Positions 1 to 7,142 of a stretch of DNA of 17,872 nt are shown here, piece after piece. The stretch is from Candidatus Nesterenkonia stercoripullorum (GTDB lineage Bacteria; Actinomycetota; Actinomycetes; Actinomycetales; Micrococcaceae): contig DXGD01000169.1 of assembly GCA_019114115.1 (NCBI GenBank), positions 1 through 17,872 of the forward strand, given 5' to 3'. The notes beneath the pieces are model-generated. The model worked only from the letters and a program-made list of their open reading frames with translations. It had not been told where the DNA came from and made no database searches. Numbering within the stretch: the first letter of the stretch is position 1; each line of letters begins with the position of its first letter. Position numbers and translations under genes: made by a program.

Positions 1-701
1 TTGCCAGACTCGTCTGAGGTGGCATCGGTTGCTTCTGCGTTCTCCGTCGAGTCATCTCCCGCCTCATCGGCGTCGGATTCGCTGGCACTGCCTGCTTCAT
101 CCTCCGCCCCTGACTCGGCCTCGGCGCTCTCCGCGGGCTCGGTGCCCTCGTCTGAGGCGGGCTCGTCCTCGGCCTCGGATGCGTCGTCGGCGTCGTCGGG
201 GTCATCGACTTCGAAGTCGAAGGAGAGCTCCTCGTCGTGACCATCGGAGTACACCACGCGGTAGAGGATCTCGTATTCGCCATTGGGGAGCGACTCTGGA
301 AGCTCGGTGGACATGGTGCTGCCCTCGACCTCGGTCTCGCCCTCCCAGTTCTCTCCTTCGGCGTCACGGACCACGATGGCGTTGGTGATCGTATCGCCTG
401 TGGTCAGGCCGTCCCCGGAGAATTCGAGCAGGATCTCCTCCGGGCTCTCCTCGAGCACTTCGTCCGCCTCGGGCGTCGACGCTATCAACGTGTCATGGGC
501 CGCTGCAGGTGGAGCCCCCACCAGCAGCAATCCGCATGTGGGCACCATCGTGAGGAACGAGATCCGTCCCCAGCGGGACCGTGCCGGTCGGGGTGATGGG
601 CCTGCCGAGGGGGCCGCCCGGGTGAGCGGTGCGGTCCCTGTCGCCGCCGCCGTCGCGGTCTCCGACGCCGTCTTGATTCCAGTCTTGGTTGCAGTCTTCA
701 T
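1..701 (-). CDS. copC: CopC-domain copper-binding protein, C-terminus beyond the window
   Basis: Reading the minus strand from ATG at 701 gives 233 open codons that run off the left edge. A basic N-terminal extension leads to a hydrophobic signal segment (about residues 47-67) ending in APPAAA, so the mature chain would start at His69 (HDTLIASTPEAD). That is the usual CopC N-terminus, where the N-terminal His helps bind Cu(II). The second signature, YSDGHDEELSFDFEV near residues 145-160, supplies the conserved Asp-Gly-His. CopC proteins bind copper outside the membrane for uptake or resistance. After the about 95-residue domain comes a long tail of Asp, Glu, Ser and Ala that is still open at the edge; actinobacterial CopCs often end in a membrane anchor, not visible here. 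A GAAAGG ribosome site lies about 11 nt before the ATG. The His-rich membrane protein lies 66 nt upstream on the same strand, suggesting an operon. The family call is secure; direction of copper flow is not. Confidence 0.88.
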   Translation of the reverse strand, partial: MKTATKTGIKTASETATAAATGTAPLTRAAPSAGPSPRPARSRWGRISFLTMVPTCGLLLVGAPPAAAHDTLIASTPEADEVLEESPEEILLEFSGDGLTTGDTITNAIVVRDAEGENWEGETEVEGSTMSTELPESLPNGEYEILYRVVYSDGHDEELSFDFEVDDPDDADDASEAEDEPASDEGTEPAESAEAESGAEDEAGSASESDADEAGDDSTENAEATDATSDESG

Positions 702-734
702 GGGGTAAAAGCCTTTCAGCACGTACTGATGTCA

Positions 735-754
735 CACCGCGGGTCTCCGCGGTG
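735..754 (-). other. Intercistronic hairpin before copC
   Basis: CACCGCGG and CCGCGGTG form a perfect 8-bp stem with a 4-nt loop between the stop of the upstream membrane protein and the copC start. No T-run follows on either strand, so it is not a classical terminator. It may stabilise or process the mRNA or weaken read-through. The role is inferred. Confidence 0.45.
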
Positions 755-767
755 CCGAACGGGTATC

Positions 768-1502
768 TCAGAACGTGTGAAGCGGCGGACCCCGCAGTGT
801 CCGCGGGCCCTCCCCTGGCCAGACTGCCCATGGCCCGAGCACCGGCTCTCCGCCAGCACGCAGCGCCACCCTCGGGCGTGGTGGGAGCGGAGCTCGCGAA
901 TCAAACCCCCGAAGAACCGCAGGCCGCAGATCGAGCAGCTCCATCAGCGCAGCGAGGATCACCTCGCCGCGCCTCAGCAGCACGTAGCTGACCACTGCGG
1001 CGAGCGCGTGCATCGCCACCATTCCCCATTCCACACCGCTCGCCGAGTCGGCGGGAAGGCTGGAGGCATCGGGCGCCGACGTGGGAAGCGGGGCCGGGGC
1101 GGCGTCGTGGTGGTGGGCGGCAGCATGATTGCCGGCAGAGCCGGAGCCATCGTGCACAGCGGCCGAGGGCCCGGCCGGGAACAGCTCGAAGAGTCCATGG
1201 AGGGCTCCCTGACTCAGCAGCACCGCAACGGCGAGACGCCCTCGGCTGAGCCGTCCCGTCGACAGCACGATGCACAGCGGGATGCTGATGGCCAGAGCCA
1301 GAATGAGGATGGCCGCGTGGGGAGCATGGTGGCCGCCCACTGTGTGAGCCCCCGCAGCGGAGCCCACAGCCAGCAACGCCGCCAGCACGCCCCGGACAGT
1401 CCGGGAGCCGTGCGCCGCTCGAGGGCGGTGCACAGCTCGAGGGCGGCGCACTGTCCCAGGGCGGAGCGCCATGGTGCGCGCAGGCATGCCCTGTGTCATC
1501 AC
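768..1502 (-). CDS. His-rich multi-pass membrane protein, probable copper-related partner of CopC
   Basis: About 244 residues with an Arg-rich N-terminus and four clear hydrophobic segments at about 37-56, 61-80, 90-108 and 155-175. The loop after the first segment carries HTVGGHHAPH and the third loop carries NHAAAHHHD, a pattern suited to binding soft or transition metals. I recognise no named family and do not claim transport. GTG at 1502 is followed at once by an in-frame ATG at 1499. AGGAGG lies 5 nt before the GTG and 8 nt before the ATG, so ATG 1499 is equally good or better. The C-terminal 50 residues are Pro/Arg-rich and probably cytosolic. copC follows 66 nt downstream and a CopY/BlaI-like palindrome lies about 30 nt upstream. 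That context, with the His clusters, suggests a copper-responsive operon. The gene is supported by start signal, hydrophobic pattern and position; its function is inferred. Confidence 0.78.
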   Translation of the reverse strand: MMTQGMPARTMALRPGTVRRPRAVHRPRAAHGSRTVRGVLAALLAVGSAAGAHTVGGHHAPHAAILILALAISIPLCIVLSTGRLSRGRLAVAVLLSQGALHGLFELFPAGPSAAVHDGSGSAGNHAAAHHHDAAPAPLPTSAPDASSLPADSASGVEWGMVAMHALAAVVSYVLLRRGEVILAALMELLDLRPAVLRGFDSRAPLPPRPRVALRAGGEPVLGPWAVWPGEGPRTLRGPPLHTF

Positions 1503-1528
1503 GCGCCCCTCCTCTGCCGTCGTCCCCG

Positions 1529-1545
1529 ATTCTACAGACTGTAGA
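1529..1545 (-). promoter_or_regulatory. Palindromic operator overlapping the -10 of the His-rich/copC operon
   Basis: TCTACAGACTGTAGA (1531-1545) is a perfect inverted repeat with 7-bp arms around one central base. It contains the TACA...TGTA halves typical of CopY/BlaI/MecI-family operators, though the gap between halves is 3 rather than the usual 2. On the minus strand the right half runs into TAGAAT (1529-1534), a good -10 hexamer; the -35 region is weak. The start codon follows about 27 nt downstream. Repression by steric block is the natural reading. No CopY/BlaI regulator gene lies in this window. Confidence 0.6.
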
Positions 1546-1575
1546 AGACTTCGGCAGAGAAATCAGGCACCCGGT

Positions 1576-3090
1576 CTAAGGGTCGAAGAGACGGATCGGA
1601 TTGACGATATCCGCGAATATCAGCAGAACGCCCATGAGCAGCAGCATCGCCGCGACGACGTACGTCAGCGGCAGCAGCTTGGAAATGTCGAAGGGCCCAG
1701 GGTCCGGCCGCCCGAGCAGCTTCGCCAGACGACGGCGTAGCGCTTCGTACAGTGCACCGGCCACGTGGCCGCCGTCGAGCGGCAGCAGCGGAAGCAGGTT
1801 GAACACCATGAGCGCCACGTTGACCCCGGCGACGAGGGAGAACAGCGTCGCCACCCGGCTTTCCAGCGGTATCTGCTCCTGGGCGGAGAGCTCCCCGGCG
1901 ATCCGTCCGACGCCGACGACGCTGAGCGGGCCGTCAGGGTCCCGTTCCGCCCCCGTGAACGTCGTGACGGCGACGTCGTACAGCCGCACCGGCAACTGCA
2001 GGACTATCTCGCCGACGGCCTTCGACTGCTCCCATACGACCGGGCCGGCCTCCAGCGGAGATTTCTGCACGACGTCTTGGGCTGCGCCCATGCCGATGAA
2101 CCCGACCTGCTCGGTGACCGGTTCGCCGGAGCTGTCCCGCTCCACACGCCCCAGGTCGTCGACTACCGGGCGTGGCGTCAGCAATGGGGTCAGCGTCGTC
2201 GTCTGCTGCTCGCCGTCGCGCTCATAGACCAGCTCGGAGCTCTCATCTGCGGACTCGCGGATCAGAGTAGTCAGCTCGTCCCAGCTCTGGACCTCCTCAC
2301 CGCGGAATTCGACGATCTCGTCCCCCGGCCTCAGGCCCGCCTCATAGGCGGGGCCAGCGGGATCCTCGGAGCTGCATTCGTCCTCCGCAGTGGCGTCCCC
2401 GCCGATGGAGACGCATTCGTAGACCTCCTGGACCTCGGTCGTCGGTTCGTTGACGCCGTGCGTGGAGATCGTGGCGGCGGTCAGGCCCAGCGCGATCAGG
2501 CCATTCATGGCTGGCCCGCCGAGCATGATGATCATGCGCTTCCACACCGGCAGCCGGAAGAACATGCGCTTCTCGTCACCGGGCTGCAGCTCCTCGGCCG
2601 CCACTTCCCGGGCATCTGCGGAGAGCTGCTGGAACAGGCCGGTGGACTGCGAGGAGACCATCGTCTTCCCCGTCTCGCCCTGGGTCTCCGCACCGTCGGT
2701 CGCCTCAGCAGCGACCCCAGCGCGCGGAGAAGCAGCCGCCTCAGGGCTGCCGTACTGCGACCCGATCTCCTGCAGATAGGGATCCTGGGGAGGCCCGGAC
2801 TCAGCGGAGTCGGCCCCGAGGCCCTCGTGCTCATCGGCCGGCGCCTTGTCCGGAGGCGGGTACATGCCGATCATCGCGATATAGCCACCTAGCGGCACCG
2901 CCTTGACGCCGTACTCTGTCTCGCCTTTGCGCTTCGACCACAGCGTCGGCCCGAAGCCGATCATGTACTGAGTGACCCGCACCTTGAACAGCTTCGCCGG
3001 CAGCAGGTGCCCGACCTCATGCAGGGCGATGGAGACCATGATCCCGAACGCGACGAAGAGGATCCCCAGCGTGGTCAGCAGCGCAGTCAT
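1576..3090 (-). CDS. rip1: Site-2 intramembrane zinc metalloprotease (Rip1/RseP family, M50)
   Basis: A 504-aa membrane protease that cleaves transmembrane substrates such as anti-sigma factors. HEVGH at residues 24-28 in the first helix supplies two zinc His and the catalytic Glu. NLLPLLPLDGGH at 431-442 supplies the zinc Asp of the second motif. A hydrophobic segment at 186-206 precedes an exported PDZ-type domain (about 245-310, with AGLRPGDEIVEFRGEEV). Two Cys (226 and 239) sit just before it. Two last helices lie near 415-435 and 472-495. The chain is about 100 residues longer than mycobacterial Rip1 because of a Pro/Glu/Ala/Ser-rich insert at about 80-170, on the cytoplasmic side by family topology. 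The start ATG overlaps the dxr stop in ATGA, so the two are translationally coupled. ispG, often next in this cluster, is absent; CopC-operon DNA follows instead. Confidence 0.93.
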   Translation of the reverse strand: MTALLTTLGILFVAFGIMVSIALHEVGHLLPAKLFKVRVTQYMIGFGPTLWSKRKGETEYGVKAVPLGGYIAMIGMYPPPDKAPADEHEGLGADSAESGPPQDPYLQEIGSQYGSPEAAASPRAGVAAEATDGAETQGETGKTMVSSQSTGLFQQLSADAREVAAEELQPGDEKRMFFRLPVWKRMIIMLGGPAMNGLIALGLTAATISTHGVNEPTTEVQEVYECVSIGGDATAEDECSSEDPAGPAYEAGLRPGDEIVEFRGEEVQSWDELTTLIRESADESSELVYERDGEQQTTTLTPLLTPRPVVDDLGRVERDSSGEPVTEQVGFIGMGAAQDVVQKSPLEAGPVVWEQSKAVGEIVLQLPVRLYDVAVTTFTGAERDPDGPLSVVGVGRIAGELSAQEQIPLESRVATLFSLVAGVNVALMVFNLLPLLPLDGGHVAGALYEALRRRLAKLLGRPDPGPFDISKLLPLTYVVAAMLLLMGVLLIFADIVNPIRLFDP

Positions 3091-4370
3091 CGCTGTGCCT
3101 CCCTCGCGGAGGCTAAGGAAGCCGAGCCAGCCAGCTCATCGGCCCGGGACCGGGCCCACTGCTCGACGTCGAGCAGCTCATCCACTGTGGGGATGCTGCC
3201 GGGGGCCGATCCCTCGTACTCGGAGAGCACCGTCTCAACTGTGGAGAGGATGTCAGGAAGCGCCAGCTCGCGCCGGTGGAAGGCCTCCACCGCCTGCTCG
3301 TTGGCAGCGTTGTAGACCGCCATATGCGTGGCAGATGTCGCGCACGCGGCCTTGGCGAGCGCGACAGCGGGAAACGCCGTGTGATCCAGCGGCTCGAAGT
3401 CCCAGCTCATCGGCTGTGACCAGTCGATCCCGCGATCCACCCCGGGCAGCCGCTCGGGCCAGGAGAGACCCAGCGCAATGGGCACGAGCATGCGTGGCGG
3501 CCCAGCCTGGGCGATCGTCGACCCGTCGTGGAACTCGACCAGCGAATGGATGATCTGCTGGGGATGAACCACAGGCTCGATCACGTCCAGGGGAATGTCG
3601 AAGAGCAGGTGGGCTTCGATGATCTCCAGCGCCTTGTTGACCAGCGTCGCCGAATTCGTCGTCACGACTTTCCCCATGGAGAAGTTGGGATGGACCAGCG
3701 CCTGTTCCGGTGTGACATCTCTCAGAGCCGTGGGCAGCCACCCCCTGAACGGCCCGCCAGAGGCGGTGATCACCAGCTTCGCCACGTCACTGTCACCGGT
3801 GATCCGCGGAGAGCACATGCCCTTCTCATGCCTGCCAGAGCTCAGCGCCTGAGCCAGCGCGGAATGCTCCGAATCCACCGGCACGACCTGGCCCGGGCGC
3901 TGCTGCGCCTGGGCCACCAGCGCTCCCCCGACCACCAGGGACTCCTTATTCGCCAGCGCCAATGTCGCACCGCTGCGCAGCGCGGCCAGCGTGGGCTTCA
4001 GCCCGATGGAACCGGTCATCCCGTTCAGGACGACGTCGGCCCCGCTCGCTGCCACCAGATCCTCCGCGGCCGACTGCCCGCTCAGAACCTGCGCCCGAGG
4101 TGCCTCTGCAGCCGCTCCCGTCCGAAGCGCATCAGCCAGGGCGGGCATCGCAGGGTTGGCCGCCGTGCCGCCGTCCGCGGCGACCGCCACCAGCGCAGCG
4201 CCCGTTGCACGTGCCTGCTCGGCCAGCAGCCGCGTGTTCGACCCCGCCGCCAGTCCGACCACCTCGAAACGGTCCGGATTCTGGGCAATGACCTCCAGAG
4301 CCTGGGTTCCTATTGAGCCTGTAGACCCGAGAATCGCGACGCGACGTTTTTCACCTGCCATGCTCTCCAT
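3087..4370 (-). CDS. dxr: 1-deoxy-D-xylulose 5-phosphate reductoisomerase
   Basis: Catalyses the NADPH-dependent conversion of DXP to 2-C-methyl-D-erythritol 4-phosphate, the committed step of the MEP isoprenoid pathway, in the cytosol. The N-terminus has the NADPH loop VAILGSTGSIGTQ. Later come NKESLVVGG, the metal-site segment VPVDSEHSAL, the substrate segment ITASGGPFRG, and HPNFSMGKVVTTNSATLVNKAL, with the expected C-terminal helical domain after it. About 427 aa, slightly longer than E. coli Dxr. The start is uncertain: ATG 4370 (MESMAGEKRR) and ATG 4361 (MAGEKRR) both leave a normal N-terminus, and an in-frame GTG exists at 4415. None has an ideal ribosome site; GGAG lies 13 nt before 4370. 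Its TGA overlaps the rip1 ATG, a common dxr-rip1 arrangement in Actinobacteria. The upstream DNA is shared with the divergent GNAT gene. Confidence 0.96.
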   Translation of the reverse strand: MESMAGEKRRVAILGSTGSIGTQALEVIAQNPDRFEVVGLAAGSNTRLLAEQARATGAALVAVAADGGTAANPAMPALADALRTGAAAEAPRAQVLSGQSAAEDLVAASGADVVLNGMTGSIGLKPTLAALRSGATLALANKESLVVGGALVAQAQQRPGQVVPVDSEHSALAQALSSGRHEKGMCSPRITGDSDVAKLVITASGGPFRGWLPTALRDVTPEQALVHPNFSMGKVVTTNSATLVNKALEIIEAHLLFDIPLDVIEPVVHPQQIIHSLVEFHDGSTIAQAGPPRMLVPIALGLSWPERLPGVDRGIDWSQPMSWDFEPLDHTAFPAVALAKAACATSATHMAVYNAANEQAVEAFHRRELALPDILSTVETVLSEYEGSAPGSIPTVDELLDVEQWARSRADELAGSASLASAREAQR

Positions 4371-4476
4371 TATCCCGCTTTCGCTCCGTGCTGGCAGAAT
4401 CGTGGGACGGCTCACGCCGCGGGCCCGCCCTCAGGTAGTCTGGGACCACCGGATGACCGGCAGTCACCCGCGTGGC

Positions 4477-4596
4477 ATGCCGTCGCTGTCCACTAAGACG
4501 ATACATCGCAACACCGCACTGGATAACGCACTGGACAGTGCACTGAATAATGCACTGCACGCTTTCGGTCACGGACCGGATAAGGAGCCTCACTGA
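4477..4596 (+). CDS. Possible 39-aa upstream ORF coupled to the GNAT gene
   Basis: An ATG at 4477 opens a 39-codon frame whose TGA overlaps the GNAT start by one base (TGATG). The peptide begins MPSLSTKTIHR, then repeats a four-residue unit (ALDN, ALDS, ALNN, ALHA) and ends in a His/Pro-rich tail. The repeat length of 12 nt keeps the frame whatever the copy number. No clear ribosome site precedes the ATG, and the frame is also open further upstream as antisense to dxr. It could be a translated leader that couples to the acetyltransferase, or chance. I recognise no family. Confidence 0.25.
   Translation: MPSLSTKTIHRNTALDNALDSALNNALHAFGHGPDKEPH
4516..4563 (+). repeat. Four-copy 12-nt tandem repeat upstream of the GNAT gene
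   Basis: Four adjacent units start with GCACTG: GCACTGGATAAC, GCACTGGACAGT, GCACTGAATAAT and GCACTGCACGCT. The junction of units two and three makes a perfect 10-bp palindrome, CAGTGCACTG (4536-4545). The array lies 33 nt before the GNAT start and in the shared upstream region with dxr. It could be an iterated protein-binding site, a coding repeat of the small upstream ORF, or both. Confidence 0.7.
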
Positions 4597-5063
4597 TGGT
4601 CACGCTACGGGAAGTTCGGACGAGCGATCTGGACGAGTTCTTCCGCTTCCAGCAGGATGCCGAGGCCGCGCATATGGCGGGCTTCGCCTCGACGAACCCC
4701 AAGGACCGCAGCATCTTCGACCACCACTGGGGTGAGCTCCTCGGGGACGACGACGCCATCGTGCGGACCATCGACGTCGACGGCCAGCCGGTCGGGTCGA
4801 TCGCCGCCTTCGTCGACGAAGACTCCCGCGAGATCATGTTCTGGATCGATAAGCAGTTCTGGGGTCAGGGGATCACGACGGACGCCCTCCAGCGGTTCCT
4901 CACGGATTTCCCCGAGCGTCCTGTGATCGCCCGCGTCGTGGTGGACAACATCGGGACGCTGAAGATCTTGGAGACGCTCGGCTTCTCCGAGCTGCGCGAA
5001 GAGTCGAACTTCTCGAACGTGCGCGCGGCAGTCGTCACGGAGAAGGTCCTGCAGCTCAGCTGA
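4596..5063 (+). CDS. GNAT-family N-acetyltransferase
   Basis: A 155-aa protein with the fold order of RimJ/RimL-type acetyltransferases, which move an acetyl group from acetyl-CoA to an amine. The N-terminal half has LREVRTSDLDEFFRFQQD. The central strands include DGQPVGSIAAFVD and EIMFWIDKQFWGQGITTDAL (about residues 79-98); its Gln-Gly-X-Gly-Ile piece is the acetyl-CoA pyrophosphate loop of motif A. VVVDNIGTLKILETLGF is the usual B-motif region with N-X-X-X-X-X-X-L-X-X-X-G-F. The substrate cannot be told. AAGGAG lies 8 nt before the ATG, a strong ribosome site, and the start overlaps the stop of a possible 39-aa leader ORF. It is alone on its strand between dxr and the symporter operon and converges with the latter. 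Confidence 0.88.
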   Translation: MVTLREVRTSDLDEFFRFQQDAEAAHMAGFASTNPKDRSIFDHHWGELLGDDDAIVRTIDVDGQPVGSIAAFVDEDSREIMFWIDKQFWGQGITTDALQRFLTDFPERPVIARVVVDNIGTLKILETLGFSELREESNFSNVRAAVVTEKVLQLS

Positions 5064-5083
5064 GCCAGACCTGGGGCAGCCTT

Positions 5084-5103
5084 CCCGGGCCGGTTTTCCC
5101 GGG
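5084..5103. terminator. Weak GC hairpin between convergent genes
   Basis: Two CCCGGG blocks, each part of a repeated TTCCCGGGCC, can pair around the loop CCGGTTTT in the 89-nt gap between the GNAT and symporter stops. The stem is only 6 bp and no T-run follows on either strand, so termination is a guess from position. Confidence 0.25.
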
Positions 5104-5152
5104 CCAGGCGCACCTAGACGACGCCGACGGGTCTGCGCCCCCCGCAGCGGGC

Positions 5153-6643
5153 CTACGACGTCTTGCGCCTGACCGGCGGGATGTGCAGCAGCGCGAGAAC
5201 GGCGTCGGTGCTCTTCGGCGGAGTCCCCGGGCCCCACCGGCTGACCAGGACCGTGATGAGGAAAGCTGCAGGGATGCACCACACGGCAGGGTAGGTCAGC
5301 AGCAGTGCGCCGGGGGCGGCGTCGTCCATTCCCAGGCCCAGCACCAGAGCGGCCAGGGACAGCAGCGCACCGCAGATCATCCCGGTCATCGCCCCGACCA
5401 CCGTGATCCCGCGCCACCAGATGCCCAGCAGCACCACCGGCGCCAGTGAGGACGCGGTGAAGGTGAACACCATCGCCACCGCCCCGGCCAGGGCAAGCTC
5501 ACTGGTCACCGTGCCGATCAGCAGCGGCACGGCAACGGCGATGAGTGCCCCGATCCGGAAGCCGCCCACCGTCCCGCGGAAGAACTCCTGGGAGACCACC
5601 CCCGAGATCGACACCACCAAGCCTGAGGCGGTCGAGAGGAACGCGGCGAAGGCTCCCCCGGCGACCAGCGCCGTGAGCAGGTCACCGAGCACCCCGGAGA
5701 ATATCGTCGAGGGCAGGTCCAGGATGGCGATATCGCTCGCGCGACCGGTCACCCCGTCCGGCGAGACGGCGCGCGCGATCACCCCGAGAATCACCGGCAG
5801 GATGTAGAACAGCGGCAGCAGGCCCAGCAGCCGCAGGGTGGTCCGCCGAGCCGTCGTCCCATCGGGGTTCGTGTAGAAGCGCACCAGCACATGCGAGAGG
5901 CCCAGCGTCCCCAGCATCAGCGCGAAGACGAGCGAGACCGTCCGGTAGAGCCCCGGGCCGCCATCGAGCCCCACCCCTGCGCTCCACACTGCGGAGAAGT
6001 CCGGGAGATCCACGCTGTCCAGGGCGCCGAAGTGCAGCACGATGAAGATCGTCGGCACCAGCAGTGCGGTGAATTTCAGCCAGTACTGCACGGCCTGGGC
6101 GATCGTCACCGAGCGCATCCCACCCGACAGGACGGTCGGCAGCACGACAGCCACGACCAGCACCGGGCCTACCCAGCCGGGGATCTGCGAGACGGCGGAC
6201 ATCGCCAAGGAGGCTCCGTGCAGCTGCGGCACGATGTACAGCCAGCCGGTCAGCACCACGATCATGGCGGTGAGCCTGCGCAGCTGCTCAGAGCGGAACC
6301 GCAGATGCACGAAATCCGGAATCGTGTAGGCCCCTGAGCGTCGGAGCGGTGCTGCCACGAACACCAGCAGGGTCAGGAAGCCGGCCGTGTAGCCCACCGG
6401 GAACCACAGGCCGTGCGTCCCATTGGCGACGATGAGCCCAGCGACGCCGAGGAAGCTCGCCGCCGACAGGTACTCGCCCGCGATGGCCGAGGCGTTCAGC
6501 CAGGGTGAGACCCGGCGCGAGGCCACGTAGAAATCGCTCGTGGAGCGGGAGAAGCTCAGCCCGTGGGCACTGATCATCCACGTCACCACGCAGACGATGC
6601 CCACAACGACCAGGGGCGCGTGCGCTGAGATGTCAGTCGTCAT
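5153..6643 (-). CDS. Sodium:solute symporter (SSS family, ActP-like)
   Basis: A 496-aa polytopic membrane transporter with about 13 hydrophobic segments. SSS/ActP features are plain: SDFYVASRRVSPWLNASAIAGEYLSAASFLG is represented by FYVASRRVSPWLNA and AIAGEYLSAASFLG near residues 38-65. GGMRSVTIAQAVQYWLKF and LGLSHVLVRFYTNPD also fall where ActP has its matching motifs. Such proteins import small monocarboxylates with Na+ or H+; the exact substrate is open. The start at 6643 is chosen because AGGTGG lies about 9 nt upstream and the chain then begins MTTDISAHAPLVVVG directly before the first helix; an earlier in-frame start would add 61 non-membrane residues. It overlaps the stop of the 169-aa membrane protein gene by 11 nt and is the last gene of the LytS/LytTR operon. 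Confidence 0.9.
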   Translation of the reverse strand: MTTDISAHAPLVVVGIVCVVTWMISAHGLSFSRSTSDFYVASRRVSPWLNASAIAGEYLSAASFLGVAGLIVANGTHGLWFPVGYTAGFLTLLVFVAAPLRRSGAYTIPDFVHLRFRSEQLRRLTAMIVVLTGWLYIVPQLHGASLAMSAVSQIPGWVGPVLVVAVVLPTVLSGGMRSVTIAQAVQYWLKFTALLVPTIFIVLHFGALDSVDLPDFSAVWSAGVGLDGGPGLYRTVSLVFALMLGTLGLSHVLVRFYTNPDGTTARRTTLRLLGLLPLFYILPVILGVIARAVSPDGVTGRASDIAILDLPSTIFSGVLGDLLTALVAGGAFAAFLSTASGLVVSISGVVSQEFFRGTVGGFRIGALIAVAVPLLIGTVTSELALAGAVAMVFTFTASSLAPVVLLGIWWRGITVVGAMTGMICGALLSLAALVLGLGMDDAAPGALLLTYPAVWCIPAAFLITVLVSRWGPGTPPKSTDAVLALLHIPPVRRKTS

Positions 6644-7142
6644 TCGAGCCCGCCACCTCACCGGGCTCCGCACTGGCCGTGAAGCGTCGTTCCAGCCGTT
6701 CAGCCGTACGCACGTACCACCAGCCTGCGACGAGCAGCAGGGGGAAGAACCCGGCACCGGGCAGCAGCCATTCCCAGGGGATGCCGGCCAGCGTCGCCGT
6801 CGCCAGGTCGCGGAAGAGCACGCCACCTGCGCCGACGGCCAGCATGACCGCGAAGAACCCGATGGAGACGATCAGCGCGGCTCGCAGCTGGGCGCGCATC
6901 AGGCCGCGCACTCTGCTCGTGGCCTCGCTCGAGGGAGTGATGTGGCCCCTGGACGGCGAGAGAAGGACTTCCTCGGCGCTCGGGGCGACTCCGGGTCTGC
7001 GCACCGGCACCCGACGTCGTCGCAGGGCTGAGAAATCCGGGGCGCTGCGCTCGGTGGCGGTGCTGTGCTCGGAAGCGGTGCTGGGCTCGGCAGCTGAGCT
7101 GGGCTCCTCGGTGGAGGGCTCGTCAGGCTCGTCCCGCATCAT
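6633..7142 (-). CDS. Two-helix membrane protein, likely small partner of the downstream symporter
   Basis: 169 aa. The first about 80 residues are disordered-looking: an acidic Ser/Thr/Glu-rich stretch (repeats of EPSS/EPST type, 8-30), then RRRRVPVRRP at 41-50. Two membrane helices follow at about 86-110 and 126-145, the second ending WWYVRTAERLERRF. The layout of two helices followed by a short charged tail resembles DUF485 and DUF4212 small proteins that accompany SSS symporters, though there is no clear match to their consensus. ATG 7142 is preceded by GAAGGGG and overlaps the TGA of the LytTR gene in ATGA; a longer in-frame form inside that gene is not needed. Its end overlaps the symporter start by 11 nt, so both should be made together. 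The partner role is inferred from topology and coupling. Confidence 0.78.
   Translation of the reverse strand: MMRDEPDEPSTEEPSSAAEPSTASEHSTATERSAPDFSALRRRRVPVRRPGVAPSAEEVLLSPSRGHITPSSEATSRVRGLMRAQLRAALIVSIGFFAVMLAVGAGGVLFRDLATATLAGIPWEWLLPGAGFFPLLLVAGWWYVRTAERLERRFTASAEPGEVAGSNDD

Noticed and set aside
1..240. Plus-strand open frame rich in Ser and Ala
   Set aside because: It is the antisense image of the acidic CopC tail (Glu/Asp/Ala codons read backward as Ser/Ala); the minus strand has the signal peptide and CopC motifs.
1765..2892. Long plus-strand open frame of 375 codons inside rip1
   Set aside because: It is antisense to a gene with an intact HExxH, PDZ and LDG motif and has Arg/His/Gln-rich composition typical of antisense frames in high-GC DNA.
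4351..4593. Minus-strand frame with repeated Gln-Cys units over the 12-nt repeat
   Set aside because: The pattern is the reverse reading of the tandem repeat; the frame continues into the dxr start region with antisense-like composition and no ribosome site.
6644..6826. Longer N-terminus for the 5153-6643 symporter
   Set aside because: The added 61 residues lie within the 169-aa protein gene in another frame, and a proper ribosome site precedes 6643.
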